This document shows positions 17,438 to 24,328 of a stretch of 33,447 nucleotides of DNA, piece by piece. Under the pieces are notes generated by a model. That model was given only the letters and a program-made list of their open reading frames with translations, was not told where the DNA came from and did not search any database. The stretch covers positions 1-33,447 of the forward strand of contig VSPM01000030.1 in NCBI GenBank assembly GCA_009775365.1, read 5' to 3'. The DNA comes from Muribaculaceae bacterium. Lineage in GTDB: Bacteria > Bacteroidota > Bacteroidia > Bacteroidales > Muribaculaceae. Position 1 is the stretch's first letter, and the number at the start of each line of letters is the position of its first letter. A program made the translations under genes and the position numbers.

Positions 17438-18217
17438 TTAAAGGTCGTTAAGGAATGAAGTAAGTGGAGATGTGGCCATAGCGTGCGTGCTTACGGCGCC
17501 AAGGCCGGCATTGAAGGCTTCTCTTCCGGCTTTTACCGCAAGTCGAAATGCGTCGGCCATAGCCACCGGATTGCCCGACACTGCAATGGCGGTATTGACA
17601 AGGACTGCATCCGCACCCATCTCCATAGCCTCGGCGGCATGGGAAGGGGCGCCGAGACCGGCGTCTACGATTACCGGCACGTTGCTTTGTTCAATAATTA
17701 TTTCCAGCAAGTCGCGGGTCACAAGCCCTTTGTTGGTGCCAATAGGGGCGGCAAGTGGCATTACGGCAGCAGCCCCAGCCTCTTCAAGGAGCTTGCACAA
17801 CACGGGGTCAGCCTGAATATATGGAAGGACAGTAAAACCTTCTGAAGCCAATTGTTCCGTAGCTTTTAAAGTCTCGATAGGGTCAGGCATGAGATATTTT
17901 GGGTCCGGATGGATTTCCAGTTTTATAAAACCGGTGCCGAATATTTCCCTGCTCATTTGTGCCGCCATGACAGCTTCCTGTGCATTGCGCACCCCGGAAG
18001 TGTTTGGCAGCAGCTGCACATTTTCACGGTTTATATGAGTCAGCATATCGTCAGTGGCCTCATTCATCAGATTGACACGTTTCATGGCCACTGTTATCAT
18101 CTCTGATTCAGAAGCCTTGATGGCTTCAAGCATAATTTCGGGGGAGGGGAATTTGCCTGTGCCTACGAAAAGACGCGACTTGAATTCCCTGTCGCCTATT
18201 TTTAAAGTATCGTTCAT
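17438..18217 (-). CDS. thiG: thiazole synthase ThiG
   Basis: Builds the thiamin thiazole from deoxyxylulose 5-phosphate, dehydroglycine and the sulfur carried on ThiS thiocarboxylate. From the ATG at 18217 (MNDTLKIGD) it has 259 residues, the normal size; the frame is open to 18256, but that part lies in the intergenic hairpin region and does not look like ThiG. The Schiff-base lysine is K99 in FIKLEIHPDPKYLMPDP, equivalent to K96 of the B. subtilis enzyme. Other conserved parts are RLFVGTGKFPS, LLPNTSG and the phosphate-binding DAGLGAPSHAAEAMEMGADAV region. A strong hairpin separates it from thiE upstream. Confidence 0.96.
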   Translation of the reverse strand: MNDTLKIGDREFKSRLFVGTGKFPSPEIMLEAIKASESEMITVAMKRVNLMNEATDDMLTHINRENVQLLPNTSGVRNAQEAVMAAQMSREIFGTGFIKLEIHPDPKYLMPDPIETLKATEQLASEGFTVLPYIQADPVLCKLLEEAGAAAVMPLAAPIGTNKGLVTRDLLEIIIEQSNVPVIVDAGLGAPSHAAEAMEMGADAVLVNTAIAVSGNPVAMADAFRLAVKAGREAFNAGLGAVSTHAMATSPLTSFLNDL

Positions 18218-18237
18218 TTGTGTTATTGTTAGTTGAG

Positions 18238-18275
18238 AATTCAGCCACATGTGCAATTGCGCATGTGGCTGAATT
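18238..18275 (-). other. long hairpin within the thi operon (thiE-thiG gap)
   Basis: AATTCAGCCACATG (18238-18251) is complementary to CATGTGGCTGAATT (18262-18275); two further pairs inside leave an AATT loop. It begins 4 nt past the thiE stop and ends 20 nt before the thiG start. No T-run follows on the minus strand, so it is not a normal terminator; it may be an RNA-processing or stability element. Confidence 0.6.
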
Positions 18276-18279
18276 AAAA

Positions 18280-18906
18280 TCAGTCATTAACTTTTGGCAA
18301 GAGAGCCATGAATTTTTCAGTCTCTCTCTCAATGCTGTCGGCAAAGGCAATTGCGCCGCTCACTGCTATGCCGTTAACTCCGGCTTCAAGGAGCGGCAAC
18401 ACGTCGTCGGCCGTGATTCCTCCAACAGCCACACGCGGAATCCGGATGTTGTTTTCAGCCATTTCAAAACAAAGTTTTCTTATTCCGTCAAGGCCGAGCA
18501 CAGGGGCAAGGTTCTTTTTTGTCTTTGTGTCGGAAAAAGGCCCTAAGCCATAATAGTCAATATCAAGTGCGCTCACTGCAAGCGCATCAGCCATGGTGTT
18601 GGCGGTGACGCCGATAACAGCCGCCGGGCCGAGAATCATTCTTGCCTGGCTGCATGGCATGTCTTCTTTGCCGAGATGAACACCCCCAACGTTGAGCTCT
18701 TTTGCAAGTTCAACACGGTCGTTGAGAATCAAGAAAACTTCTTTTTCAATACATTTGGGCTTCACGGCTTCGACAACTTTACGTATTTCGTTGTCGGAGG
18801 CATCTTTCATTCTTATCTGCACCCATTTGCATCCACCTTCAATAACGGCAAACACCTGGTCTGCGACAGGCACTTTGCACTCGGTGTTGGTTATGTACTG
18901 TAGCAT
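18280..18906 (-). CDS. thiE: thiamine phosphate synthase ThiE
   Basis: Couples hydroxymethylpyrimidine pyrophosphate to thiazole phosphate to give thiamin monophosphate. From the ATG at 18906 (MLQYITNTEC) it has 208 residues; the frame is open to 19017, but the extension overlaps the preceding gene and lacks family similarity. Conserved parts of the TIM barrel are WVQIRMKD (pyrophosphate-contacting Arg and Lys), FLILNDRVELA, VGGVHLGKEDMP, IIGVTAN-like VIGVTAN, YYGLGPFSDTKTKKN and RVAVGGITADD. It is the better-conserved of two ThiE-family genes in this operon and is taken as the true synthase. Confidence 0.93.
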   Translation of the reverse strand: MLQYITNTECKVPVADQVFAVIEGGCKWVQIRMKDASDNEIRKVVEAVKPKCIEKEVFLILNDRVELAKELNVGGVHLGKEDMPCSQARMILGPAAVIGVTANTMADALAVSALDIDYYGLGPFSDTKTKKNLAPVLGLDGIRKLCFEMAENNIRIPRVAVGGITADDVLPLLEAGVNGIAVSGAIAFADSIERETEKFMALLPKVND

Positions 18907-18928
18907 ATTATTATCAATGTTTTTAGAT

Positions 18929-19468
18929 TTAAGTTTTTTGTTGCCAGAAATGGCCAAGCATAGCCGCGCCAAAAAAGCCGGCGTCACGCAAAGCAGGGAA
19001 TTTGTCAGGTGTGACACCTCCGAGAGCTACCACCTTTTTACCCCTTATATATCGTGAAATATTTTCGAGATTAAAGGCGCTCTTGTATCCCGGTTTTGAA
19101 ATTGAATCGAATATTGGTGAAAGTGTCACATAATCGAAGTTTTCTGATTGGTCGAGTTGCTCTATAGAATGCATCGAGCAACTGACTGACTCTGCGTTTT
19201 CAGGAGGCTGTGGATTCCTTGCATTGAGATGCACTCCTCCCAGCCTGTAATCTTTCATCAGCGAAAAATTGTCATGAATTCGAAGCCTTTTCCAGAGGCA
19301 TGACGGAATGGCTTCAATAAGCTCGACGGTTCTTTCACGGCTCCATCCAGGCTTACGTATATGAACCATGTCTGCCCGGTTATTCGCCAGAATAGAAGTT
19401 ATCACTTCTGCCTCATTGGGATAGTCGCCGGGAGTTGTGACGGCCACTATAAACAGCTTCTCCATCAT
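18929..19468 (-). CDS. TenI/ThiE-family protein (probable thiazole tautomerase-like paralogue)
   Basis: A 179-residue protein of the ThiE/TenI fold, shorter and more diverged than the ThiE next to it. Related segments are VHIRKPGWS (against the ThiE QxRxK stretch), RIHDNFSL (against the NDR stretch, with His for Asn), GGVHLNARN, YVTLSPIFDS and VVALGGVT. The change from GP to SP in the phosphate-binding loop and the replaced Asn suggest a role other than TMP synthesis. TenI of B. subtilis aromatises the ThiG product, so a thiazole tautomerase role is plausible, but assignment is by family only. It lies 20 nt after thiS and 22 nt before thiE. The start may be either of two adjacent ATGs. Confidence 0.75.
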   Translation of the reverse strand: MMEKLFIVAVTTPGDYPNEAEVITSILANNRADMVHIRKPGWSRERTVELIEAIPSCLWKRLRIHDNFSLMKDYRLGGVHLNARNPQPPENAESVSCSMHSIEQLDQSENFDYVTLSPIFDSISKPGYKSAFNLENISRYIRGKKVVALGGVTPDKFPALRDAGFFGAAMLGHFWQQKT

Positions 19469-19488
19469 GATTTATATCTTTGGTGGCG

Positions 19489-19692
19489 TTATCCTCCGAA
19501 AGCAGCTGAAATTACAGTAATCCTGTCAAGTTCTGATAACTTCGTAAGTTCCCAATTCTCTTTTTTGACAATCTTGTCGTTGAGCGCTATTGCAGTGCCA
19601 TGAGGCTTGATGTTTCTCCATGCCACAAGATCGGCTACCGTCATGCAGTCGGAGGGGAGAGAGACTGGCTGTGAATTCAAAATAATATTCAT
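19489..19692 (-). CDS. thiS: sulfur carrier protein ThiS
   Basis: A 67-residue ubiquitin-like protein whose C-terminal Gly-Gly is adenylated and then turned into a thiocarboxylate that delivers sulfur to ThiG. The fold is visible as the first strands MNIILNSQPVSL, the helix MTVADLVAWRNI, and the closing strand DRITVISAAFGG, ending exactly in GG. Its ATG is one base after the thiD stop, so translation is probably coupled. Its E1-like activating partner is not in the operon; the ThiF-like gene at 26740-27447 is the likely one. Confidence 0.93.
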   Translation of the reverse strand: MNIILNSQPVSLPSDCMTVADLVAWRNIKPHGTAIALNDKIVKKENWELTKLSELDRITVISAAFGG

Positions 19693-19693
19693 A

Positions 19694-20548
19694 TCAGAGT
19701 TTATTTGTTTTCAATAAATTATTAGAAGTTATGAAGTCAAGAGTGTTAAGCGGACCGTAGTCCGAACGCCCGAGAGAGTATGAGTCGCTTCGGGAAATTA
19801 TCATCCTGACAGTTTGACAGGCATGCTGAAACGCTGTAGGCAGGTTTTCTCCCATTGCAATGAATGATGCGAGCAGAGAGGCATATGTGCATCCGGTTCC
19901 GTGAAGATTAAATGTGTCAACACGTTTGCCTACAGATTCTTCGTGTCTTGTTTTGCCTTCCCGGTCTTTCCATGTGAGAAGGTCGGTAAGTAAACAGCCG
20001 TTGCTGTGTCCCCCCTTTAGTACAACGCCTTTTGACTCAAAGAGGTTGAGCAAGTCGGAGGCATCGTCGATTAAGTTATCAATCGTTCTGCCAAGGAATT
20101 GTTCTCCTTCTTTCAGGTTTGGGGTGACTACTGTGGCAAGGTGCAGCAGATTGTTGATATAAAAGTCAATTATCTTATGCTGGGAGATGCAAATGTCTCC
20201 GCCTGCGGAGGCGGAAAGAACCGGGTCTATAATAACCGGCACGCATCCGGCTTTTTCCTTTATAAAAGAAGCAATCTCTTTGCCGTTTTCAATGGATCCG
20301 ATCATGCCTATTTTTATGGCATCGGGAGTGACTTCATCAAAGATACATTCCAACTGTTTTCGAAGAGTTTGTGGTGGAACTGCAAAAACCTCACATATGC
20401 CCTTTGAGTTTTGTGAGGTTACAGCAGTCAATGCTGTCATGGCATAGACTCCGCAGTGGGCGGCAGCTTTTAAATCCGCCTGAACCCCGGCTCCGGACGT
20501 AGGGTCGGAGGCCGCTATAGAAAGTATTGTGACAAGAGGTTTGTCCAT
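19694..20548 (-). CDS. thiD: hydroxymethylpyrimidine/phosphomethylpyrimidine kinase ThiD
   Basis: Phosphorylates hydroxymethylpyrimidine and its phosphate to the pyrophosphate used by ThiE. It has 284 residues of the ribokinase fold; seen are the N-terminal SIAASDPTSGAGVQADLKA, TALTAVTSQNSKG, IKIGMIGS, the PVIIDPVLSASAGG strand and the anion-hole/catalytic-base segment LHGTGCTYAS. It is the first gene of the thi operon, 45 nt downstream of a terminator-like hairpin that belongs to the TPP riboswitch leader. The ATG at 20548 is the only fitting start. Confidence 0.95.
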   Translation of the reverse strand: MDKPLVTILSIAASDPTSGAGVQADLKAAAHCGVYAMTALTAVTSQNSKGICEVFAVPPQTLRKQLECIFDEVTPDAIKIGMIGSIENGKEIASFIKEKAGCVPVIIDPVLSASAGGDICISQHKIIDFYINNLLHLATVVTPNLKEGEQFLGRTIDNLIDDASDLLNLFESKGVVLKGGHSNGCLLTDLLTWKDREGKTRHEESVGKRVDTFNLHGTGCTYASLLASFIAMGENLPTAFQHACQTVRMIISRSDSYSLGRSDYGPLNTLDFITSNNLLKTNKL

Positions 20549-20592
20549 GTGCTTCAGATTCGTTGCTTTGATGGTTCGCGTATAAAATTATA

Positions 20593-20620
20593 GGCCGGTT
20601 CAACCTGAGTTGGACCGGCC
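20593..20620 (-). terminator. riboswitch expression platform: terminator hairpin before thiD
   Basis: A 12-bp stem with one mismatch (GGCCGG at the base and an internal C/A mismatch; loop TCAG). On the minus strand it is followed by the T-rich TATAATTTTATA. It lies 33 nt after the TPP aptamer and 44 nt before thiD, the place of an attenuator closed when TPP is bound (inference from position and family). Confidence 0.75.
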
Positions 20621-20653
20621 AATGTGTATAGAAGAAGTGACTTTGACTATAAA

Positions 20654-20732
20654 GAAGCTCCCTTCATCGGCATTATCCGCATCAGGTTCACAGGGTATAA
20701 TCTCAGCATCCTTTCGGGAGCACCCCTGCTTC
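20654..20732 (-). ncRNA. TPP riboswitch (Thi-box)
   Basis: Read on the minus strand it contains all conserved Thi-box parts in order: the P1 strand GAAGC, GGGGTGC, CTGAGA, ACCC, TGAACCTGAT, the TAATGCCGATGAAGGGA stretch, and the closing GCTTC. It senses thiamin pyrophosphate and lies in the leader of the thiD-thiH operon. P1 pairs GAAGC (at 20728-20732) with GCTTC (at 20654-20658). The promoter -7 element lies only a few bases upstream, so the transcript begins almost at the aptamer. Confidence 0.96.
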
Positions 20733-20737
20733 GAGGG

Positions 20738-20769
20738 CAAAGTTAGTTCAAATTATTTTAACTTGCAAG
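20738..20769 (-). promoter_or_regulatory. thi operon promoter (TAACTTTG)
   Basis: On the minus strand TAACTTTG (20738-20745) matches TAnnTTTG, with CTTG at 20766-20769 about 20 nt upstream as a -33-like element. It places the start of transcription at the 5' edge of the TPP aptamer. Confidence 0.65.
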
Positions 20770-20807
20770 CATTTTGTGAAAAAGCGAGGATGGCAGTCAT
20801 GAAATAA

Positions 20808-21563
20808 TCACTCGCTATTCCTTTTCCCTGCGCTTTCACCTTTGTCTTGAGCTGGCAGAGAAGACTCTATTGCCTCACGACATTGCGCCATGAGCCTTTT
20901 CGTGTTGAATCCTCTCTCTCCCGGGAATATAGGCTCGTGGATTGTCAGAGTGATTGTGCCGGGTGTTATATTGTAAGTGAATCTCGGCATCCTTTTGAAA
21001 CTGCCGTCTATGGTGATAGGCACGACAGGGAGATTAAACTCTGAAGCGAGCATGAAAGCGCCGCGTTTGAAGGGAATCATTTTTCCGTCCCATGAGCGGC
21101 TGCCTTCAGGAAAAATCACTAACGACATTCCGTCGCGTAATATTTCTTCTGCATCCGAAATGGTTTGCTTGATTGACGCTATGTTGGAATCGTCGACAAA
21201 CACATGGTGCGCTCTTCTGCACGCAGACCCTACCATGAAGATTTTTTCAAGACTTTTCTTCATGAGCCATTTGAAGTTATGGTTGAGGTAGCCGTATATG
21301 GAGAAAATGTCGAAGGCGCCCGGATGGTTGGCAACAAATATGTATGACGTTTTTCGGTCAATGTTTTCTCGACCATTCACCTTCACTTTGATAAAAAGAA
21401 GCATACAGGTGAATCTCGCCCATATGTGTGGCGGATAATAGCCCCACCAATGAGTGCCGAATATAAGAGAGCCAATACTCGTAATCAAAGCCGTTACAAA
21501 AGTTGCGGCTATGAATATCGGGGCCGCGATAAGCCACTGATAAATTCTGTATAGCAATTTCAT
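20808..21563 (-). CDS. plsC: 1-acyl-sn-glycerol-3-phosphate acyltransferase (PlsC family)
   Basis: Adds the second acyl chain in phosphatidic acid synthesis at the inner membrane. The 251-residue protein has an N-terminal membrane segment (about residues 8-35), the catalytic HX4D motif as NHPGAFD (H80, D85) and the glycerol-phosphate-binding FPEGSR motif near residue 152, followed by a third block, PVVPITIDGSF. The C-terminal tail is basic and polar. It is a single gene; its product is the substrate of CdsA, encoded elsewhere in the window. A lipid-A or ornithine-lipid acyltransferase of the same superfamily is less likely but not excluded. Confidence 0.88.
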   Translation of the reverse strand: MKLLYRIYQWLIAAPIFIAATFVTALITSIGSLIFGTHWWGYYPPHIWARFTCMLLFIKVKVNGRENIDRKTSYIFVANHPGAFDIFSIYGYLNHNFKWLMKKSLEKIFMVGSACRRAHHVFVDDSNIASIKQTISDAEEILRDGMSLVIFPEGSRSWDGKMIPFKRGAFMLASEFNLPVVPITIDGSFKRMPRFTYNITPGTITLTIHEPIFPGERGFNTKRLMAQCREAIESSLPAQDKGESAGKRNSE

Positions 21564-21587
21564 GTGGCAAAATTAATGAAAATAATT

Positions 21588-21615
21588 AAAAAGGGCGCAC
21601 TTGTGCGCCCTTTTT
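21588..21615 (-). terminator. terminator after rprY
   Basis: A perfect 13-bp stem (AAAAAGGGCGCAC and its complement) around a 2-nt centre. On the minus strand a TTTTTAATTATTTT tract follows. It separates the rprXY transcript from plsC. Confidence 0.9.
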
Positions 21616-21657
21616 AATTAGGAAATATTGATGCCGTCACTAAAACTGTGTGCCGGA

Positions 21658-22374
21658 TTATTCCTCCTTTGCCGGTGTCTGTCCGTCGGGGGCTATGAGC
21701 TTATAGCCTTTTCCGTGGATATTGATGATTTCGATATTCGGGTCGTCGCGCAGGAGTTTGCGAAGTTTTGTGATGTAGACATCCATGCTCCTGGCGTTAA
21801 AATAATTGTCGTCAATCCAGATGGACTTCAGTGCGAAGTTTCTTTCAAGGATTTCATTAATGTGAGAGCACAGAAGCGCAAGAAGCTCCGACTCCTTTGT
21901 TGTGAGTTTCTGAGTCTTGTCGTTGGATATGAGCACTTGCTTCTGAGTGTCGAAGGTGTATTTGCCAATCTTATAAAGAGTGATTTCCTTATCCTTCTTG
22001 CCTTTTACCCTGCGAAGGATAGCCCCGATGCGGAACACGAGCTCCTCCATGGAGAACGGTTTGGTGATATAGTCATCTGCCCCAAGTTTAAATCCTTCGA
22101 GCACATCCTCTTTAAGCGCCTTTGCCGTTAGGAATATGATAGGCACCTCGCCATTCACATTGCGAATCTCCTGGGCAAGAGTGAACCCGTCTTTTTTCGG
22201 CATCATCACGTCGAGCACGCAGAGGTCGTATTTCCCTTTTAAAAACGCTTTGTAGCCTTTTTCGCCGTCCGGACAGAGGTCGGCATTAAAGCCTTTGGCC
22301 TGCAAAAACTCGCGGAGAAGCATGCCCAGATTCTCATCGTCTTCGCAAAGCAGTATTTTCAATTTGTCGTCCAT
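21658..22374 (-). CDS. rprY: OmpR-family response regulator (RprY-like)
   Basis: A 238-residue two-component regulator. The receiver domain (residues 1-120) has the acidic pocket EDD (11-13), the phosphorylation site D55 in CVLDVMMPKKDG, T83 and K105 (ITKPF). A winged-helix DNA-binding domain follows (about 135-230), with KLTTKESELLALL and the recognition-helix region SMDVYITKLRKLL. It closely resembles RprY of Bacteroides and Porphyromonas, which acts with the kinase RprX in envelope or oxidative stress control. It starts 21 nt after the kinase gene. Direct repeats before the kinase gene may be its own binding sites. Confidence 0.92.
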   Translation of the reverse strand: MDDKLKILLCEDDENLGMLLREFLQAKGFNADLCPDGEKGYKAFLKGKYDLCVLDVMMPKKDGFTLAQEIRNVNGEVPIIFLTAKALKEDVLEGFKLGADDYITKPFSMEELVFRIGAILRRVKGKKDKEITLYKIGKYTFDTQKQVLISNDKTQKLTTKESELLALLCSHINEILERNFALKSIWIDDNYFNARSMDVYITKLRKLLRDDPNIEIINIHGKGYKLIAPDGQTPAKEE

Positions 22375-22395
22375 AGCAGTCTATATTAATTTTGA

Positions 22396-23964
22396 TTAAT
22401 TTTCAGAATCAGGATGATATTCGCTGTCGAAATCATCTTCTGTGGAGAGGGGAAGTTCTATGATAAAAGTCGAGCCTTTTCCCGGTTCGCTTTCAACGTT
22501 GATTGAGCCTTCAAAGATAGTAACCATCTTTTTCACATAAGCCAATCCGAGTCCGAATCCTTTTACGTCATGTCGGTTTCCGGTGGATACTCGATAGAAC
22601 TTTTCAAAGATCTTTTTTAAATCTTCTCGTTTAATGCCGATTCCGTTGTCGCTCACTCTAATCTCAAGCCTCGATCCGTCGATGTCGCGTGTCGTTATGT
22701 TGAGATGAGGCTCAGTGTCTTCATTCATATATTTCACTGCATTGTCGAGAAGGTTGTAGATAATGTTTGTGAAGTGCATCTCATCCACATTCACGATGGC
22801 ATTTTCGGCATCGAGATTGCAAGTGATGGAGCCTCCATATTTTTCCACTTTAATTTTAAATGTGTGGATCACATTCTCGATTATGCTGTTGGCATCGACT
22901 TCAGTGAATTTAAGTGAGCTTGACGAATTGTCGAACATCGACATCTGAAGCACCTTTTCCACTTGGAATCTAAGGCGTTTCGATTCGTCGGTTATTACTT
23001 GCGACAAATGCTTGAGCGATGTAGAAGATTTTCTCACAGAGTCGTCATTGAGCATCTGGGCCGCAAGAGATATTGTTGAGATGGGAGTCTTGAATTCATG
23101 AGTCATATTGTTGATGAAATCAGTTTTCATCTCCGACAGTTTTTTCTGCCTGAATGCCAGGATAATTGTATAGAGGAATATGACCAGAAGAATCAATGTG
23201 AACGCAAGGCTCGGGATTATGAATCTGACAGAAGAGAATATATAATTGTTTTTGTCAGGAAATTGCACATTCAGGCGTAGCTGAGAGTCGGTGTTAGGAA
23301 ACAGCACCTGCGAATACACCCCTTTGGAGAGTGAATCGTCATAATTTTGAGAAGCGTATATTATGTTGTGTTTATTATTGGTGATTGCAAAAACAAACGG
23401 AACTGTCAGTCCGTTGTTGGCGAGTTCAGATGCAAGATATGACCGAATGATTGTGGAGTCGGCTCTTTCAAAGACCGACCTTTTGCCGGAATCGCGAAGA
23501 ATTGAAAGTATCACTTCGTTGAGCAGTCCTTTCTGATAGAGGTATTGGCTGCGTATCACTTCCTGCATATCTCGGTAGTGGCTTGAGACATTGCCGGTAG
23601 GTGACTGAAAACCGAGCATCGACGGGTCCTGTTGTGACCTGTCTACCTCTACGGCAAGAGTGTATTTTGTGACTGTGCTGTCAGGGCTCTCTACCGAATA
23701 GCGTATGTTCTCGCCGTCTATGGCAAAGGGATGTTCGCCGTAGAGGTTAGATTCGATGATATTTACATCCTCTTCAAGAAAGTGTAGTGTCTCCTTCTTC
23801 TCAAGATAGGAAGATGTAGCCGACAAGCATCTCATCACTGTTTCTGAAAACTGCGCCTCTCTCATTTTCACCATGTTTTCGAGATACATGATTTGAAAGT
23901 AGAGCAGAGCTCCGAACGTGATTGACATTACTATAGTCAGTAGCCATATAATCGATTTCTTCAT
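22396..23964 (-). CDS. rprX: sensor histidine kinase (RprX-like)
   Basis: The membrane sensor partner of RprY; 522 residues from the ATG at 23964 (MKKSIIWLL). The frame is open to a GTG at 23988, but the ATG directly before the hydrophobic segment is preferred. TM1 is at about 3-25, a periplasmic sensor region of about 220 residues follows, and TM2 is at about 249-271. The cytoplasmic part has the H-box with the phospho-accepting His289 (MTHEFKTPIS), an N-box (NLLDNAVKYM), G1 (VSDNGIGI), an F-box-like FEKFYRV and G2 (GFGLGLAYVKK). No HAMP domain is obvious between TM2 and the H-box. What it senses cannot be read from the sequence. Confidence 0.92.
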   Translation of the reverse strand: MKKSIIWLLTIVMSITFGALLYFQIMYLENMVKMREAQFSETVMRCLSATSSYLEKKETLHFLEEDVNIIESNLYGEHPFAIDGENIRYSVESPDSTVTKYTLAVEVDRSQQDPSMLGFQSPTGNVSSHYRDMQEVIRSQYLYQKGLLNEVILSILRDSGKRSVFERADSTIIRSYLASELANNGLTVPFVFAITNNKHNIIYASQNYDDSLSKGVYSQVLFPNTDSQLRLNVQFPDKNNYIFSSVRFIIPSLAFTLILLVIFLYTIILAFRQKKLSEMKTDFINNMTHEFKTPISTISLAAQMLNDDSVRKSSTSLKHLSQVITDESKRLRFQVEKVLQMSMFDNSSSSLKFTEVDANSIIENVIHTFKIKVEKYGGSITCNLDAENAIVNVDEMHFTNIIYNLLDNAVKYMNEDTEPHLNITTRDIDGSRLEIRVSDNGIGIKREDLKKIFEKFYRVSTGNRHDVKGFGLGLAYVKKMVTIFEGSINVESEPGKGSTFIIELPLSTEDDFDSEYHPDSEN

Positions 23965-24022
23965 GTCACTGTCTTTTAGGATTGGCACCGTTTTTAAGCC
24001 TTATCCATAATTCTTTTATAGA

Positions 24023-24094
24023 TTTAACAATTAAGTGCCAACTTAGTTTAACGCTTATTTTAACATTAAAGTGCAAATTTAACATTTAAATGTG
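24023..24094 (-). promoter_or_regulatory. rprXY upstream region: four TTTAAC repeats and -7 element
   Basis: TTTAAC occurs at 24023, 24047, 24059 and 24078. The copies at 24023, 24059 and 24078 share the longer form TTTAACA followed by an A/T-rich TTAA and (A/G)TG; the last two are tandem with a 19-nt period. The last copy overlaps the minus-strand promoter element TAAATTTG (24074-24081). The 364-nt gap 23965-24328 between rprX and the peptidase gene also holds a palindrome (24188-24203) and a hairpin (24281-24308), but no gene. Confidence 0.5.
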
Positions 24095-24187
24095 AAAAAA
24101 TAAAGATATGGCTTCATAAAGTTTGCTTCATTGTTTCGTATTCAGCGGATTTATGTGTAATCTAAAAAAATATTGTGATAATTTCGC

Positions 24188-24203
24188 GCAATAATATTAT
24201 TGC
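24188..24203. promoter_or_regulatory. 16-bp perfect palindrome in the rprX-peptidase gap
   Basis: GCAATAATATTATTGC is self-complementary throughout. It lies just after a near-match to the -7 consensus on the plus strand (TAATTTCG, 24179-24186), a suitable place for a repressor upstream of the peptidase gene. Function is inferred. Confidence 0.35.
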
Positions 24204-24280
24204 AGGAGTTTTAGCGTTATTAATATTATTAGGGCGTTGTAAAATGTCCGGCATTTATTATTAAACAATCAGTTAGCATC

Positions 24281-24308
24281 GCCGATGAGTGTGATTGACA
24301 CTCACGGC
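24281..24308 (+). other. hairpin in the 5' leader of the clostripain-family gene
   Basis: GCCG, one bulged A and TGAGTGT pair with ACACTCA and CGGC around a GATTG loop: eleven pairs ending 20 nt before the start codon. There is no T-run, so it looks like a leader structure rather than a terminator. Confidence 0.5.
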
Positions 24309-24328
24309 AATTAATGTGCACATAAAAA

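Noticed and set aside
18907..19017. Upstream extension of the thiE frame
   Set aside because: Overlaps the 3' end of the TenI-like gene and lacks ThiE similarity; the ATG at 18906 gives normal size.
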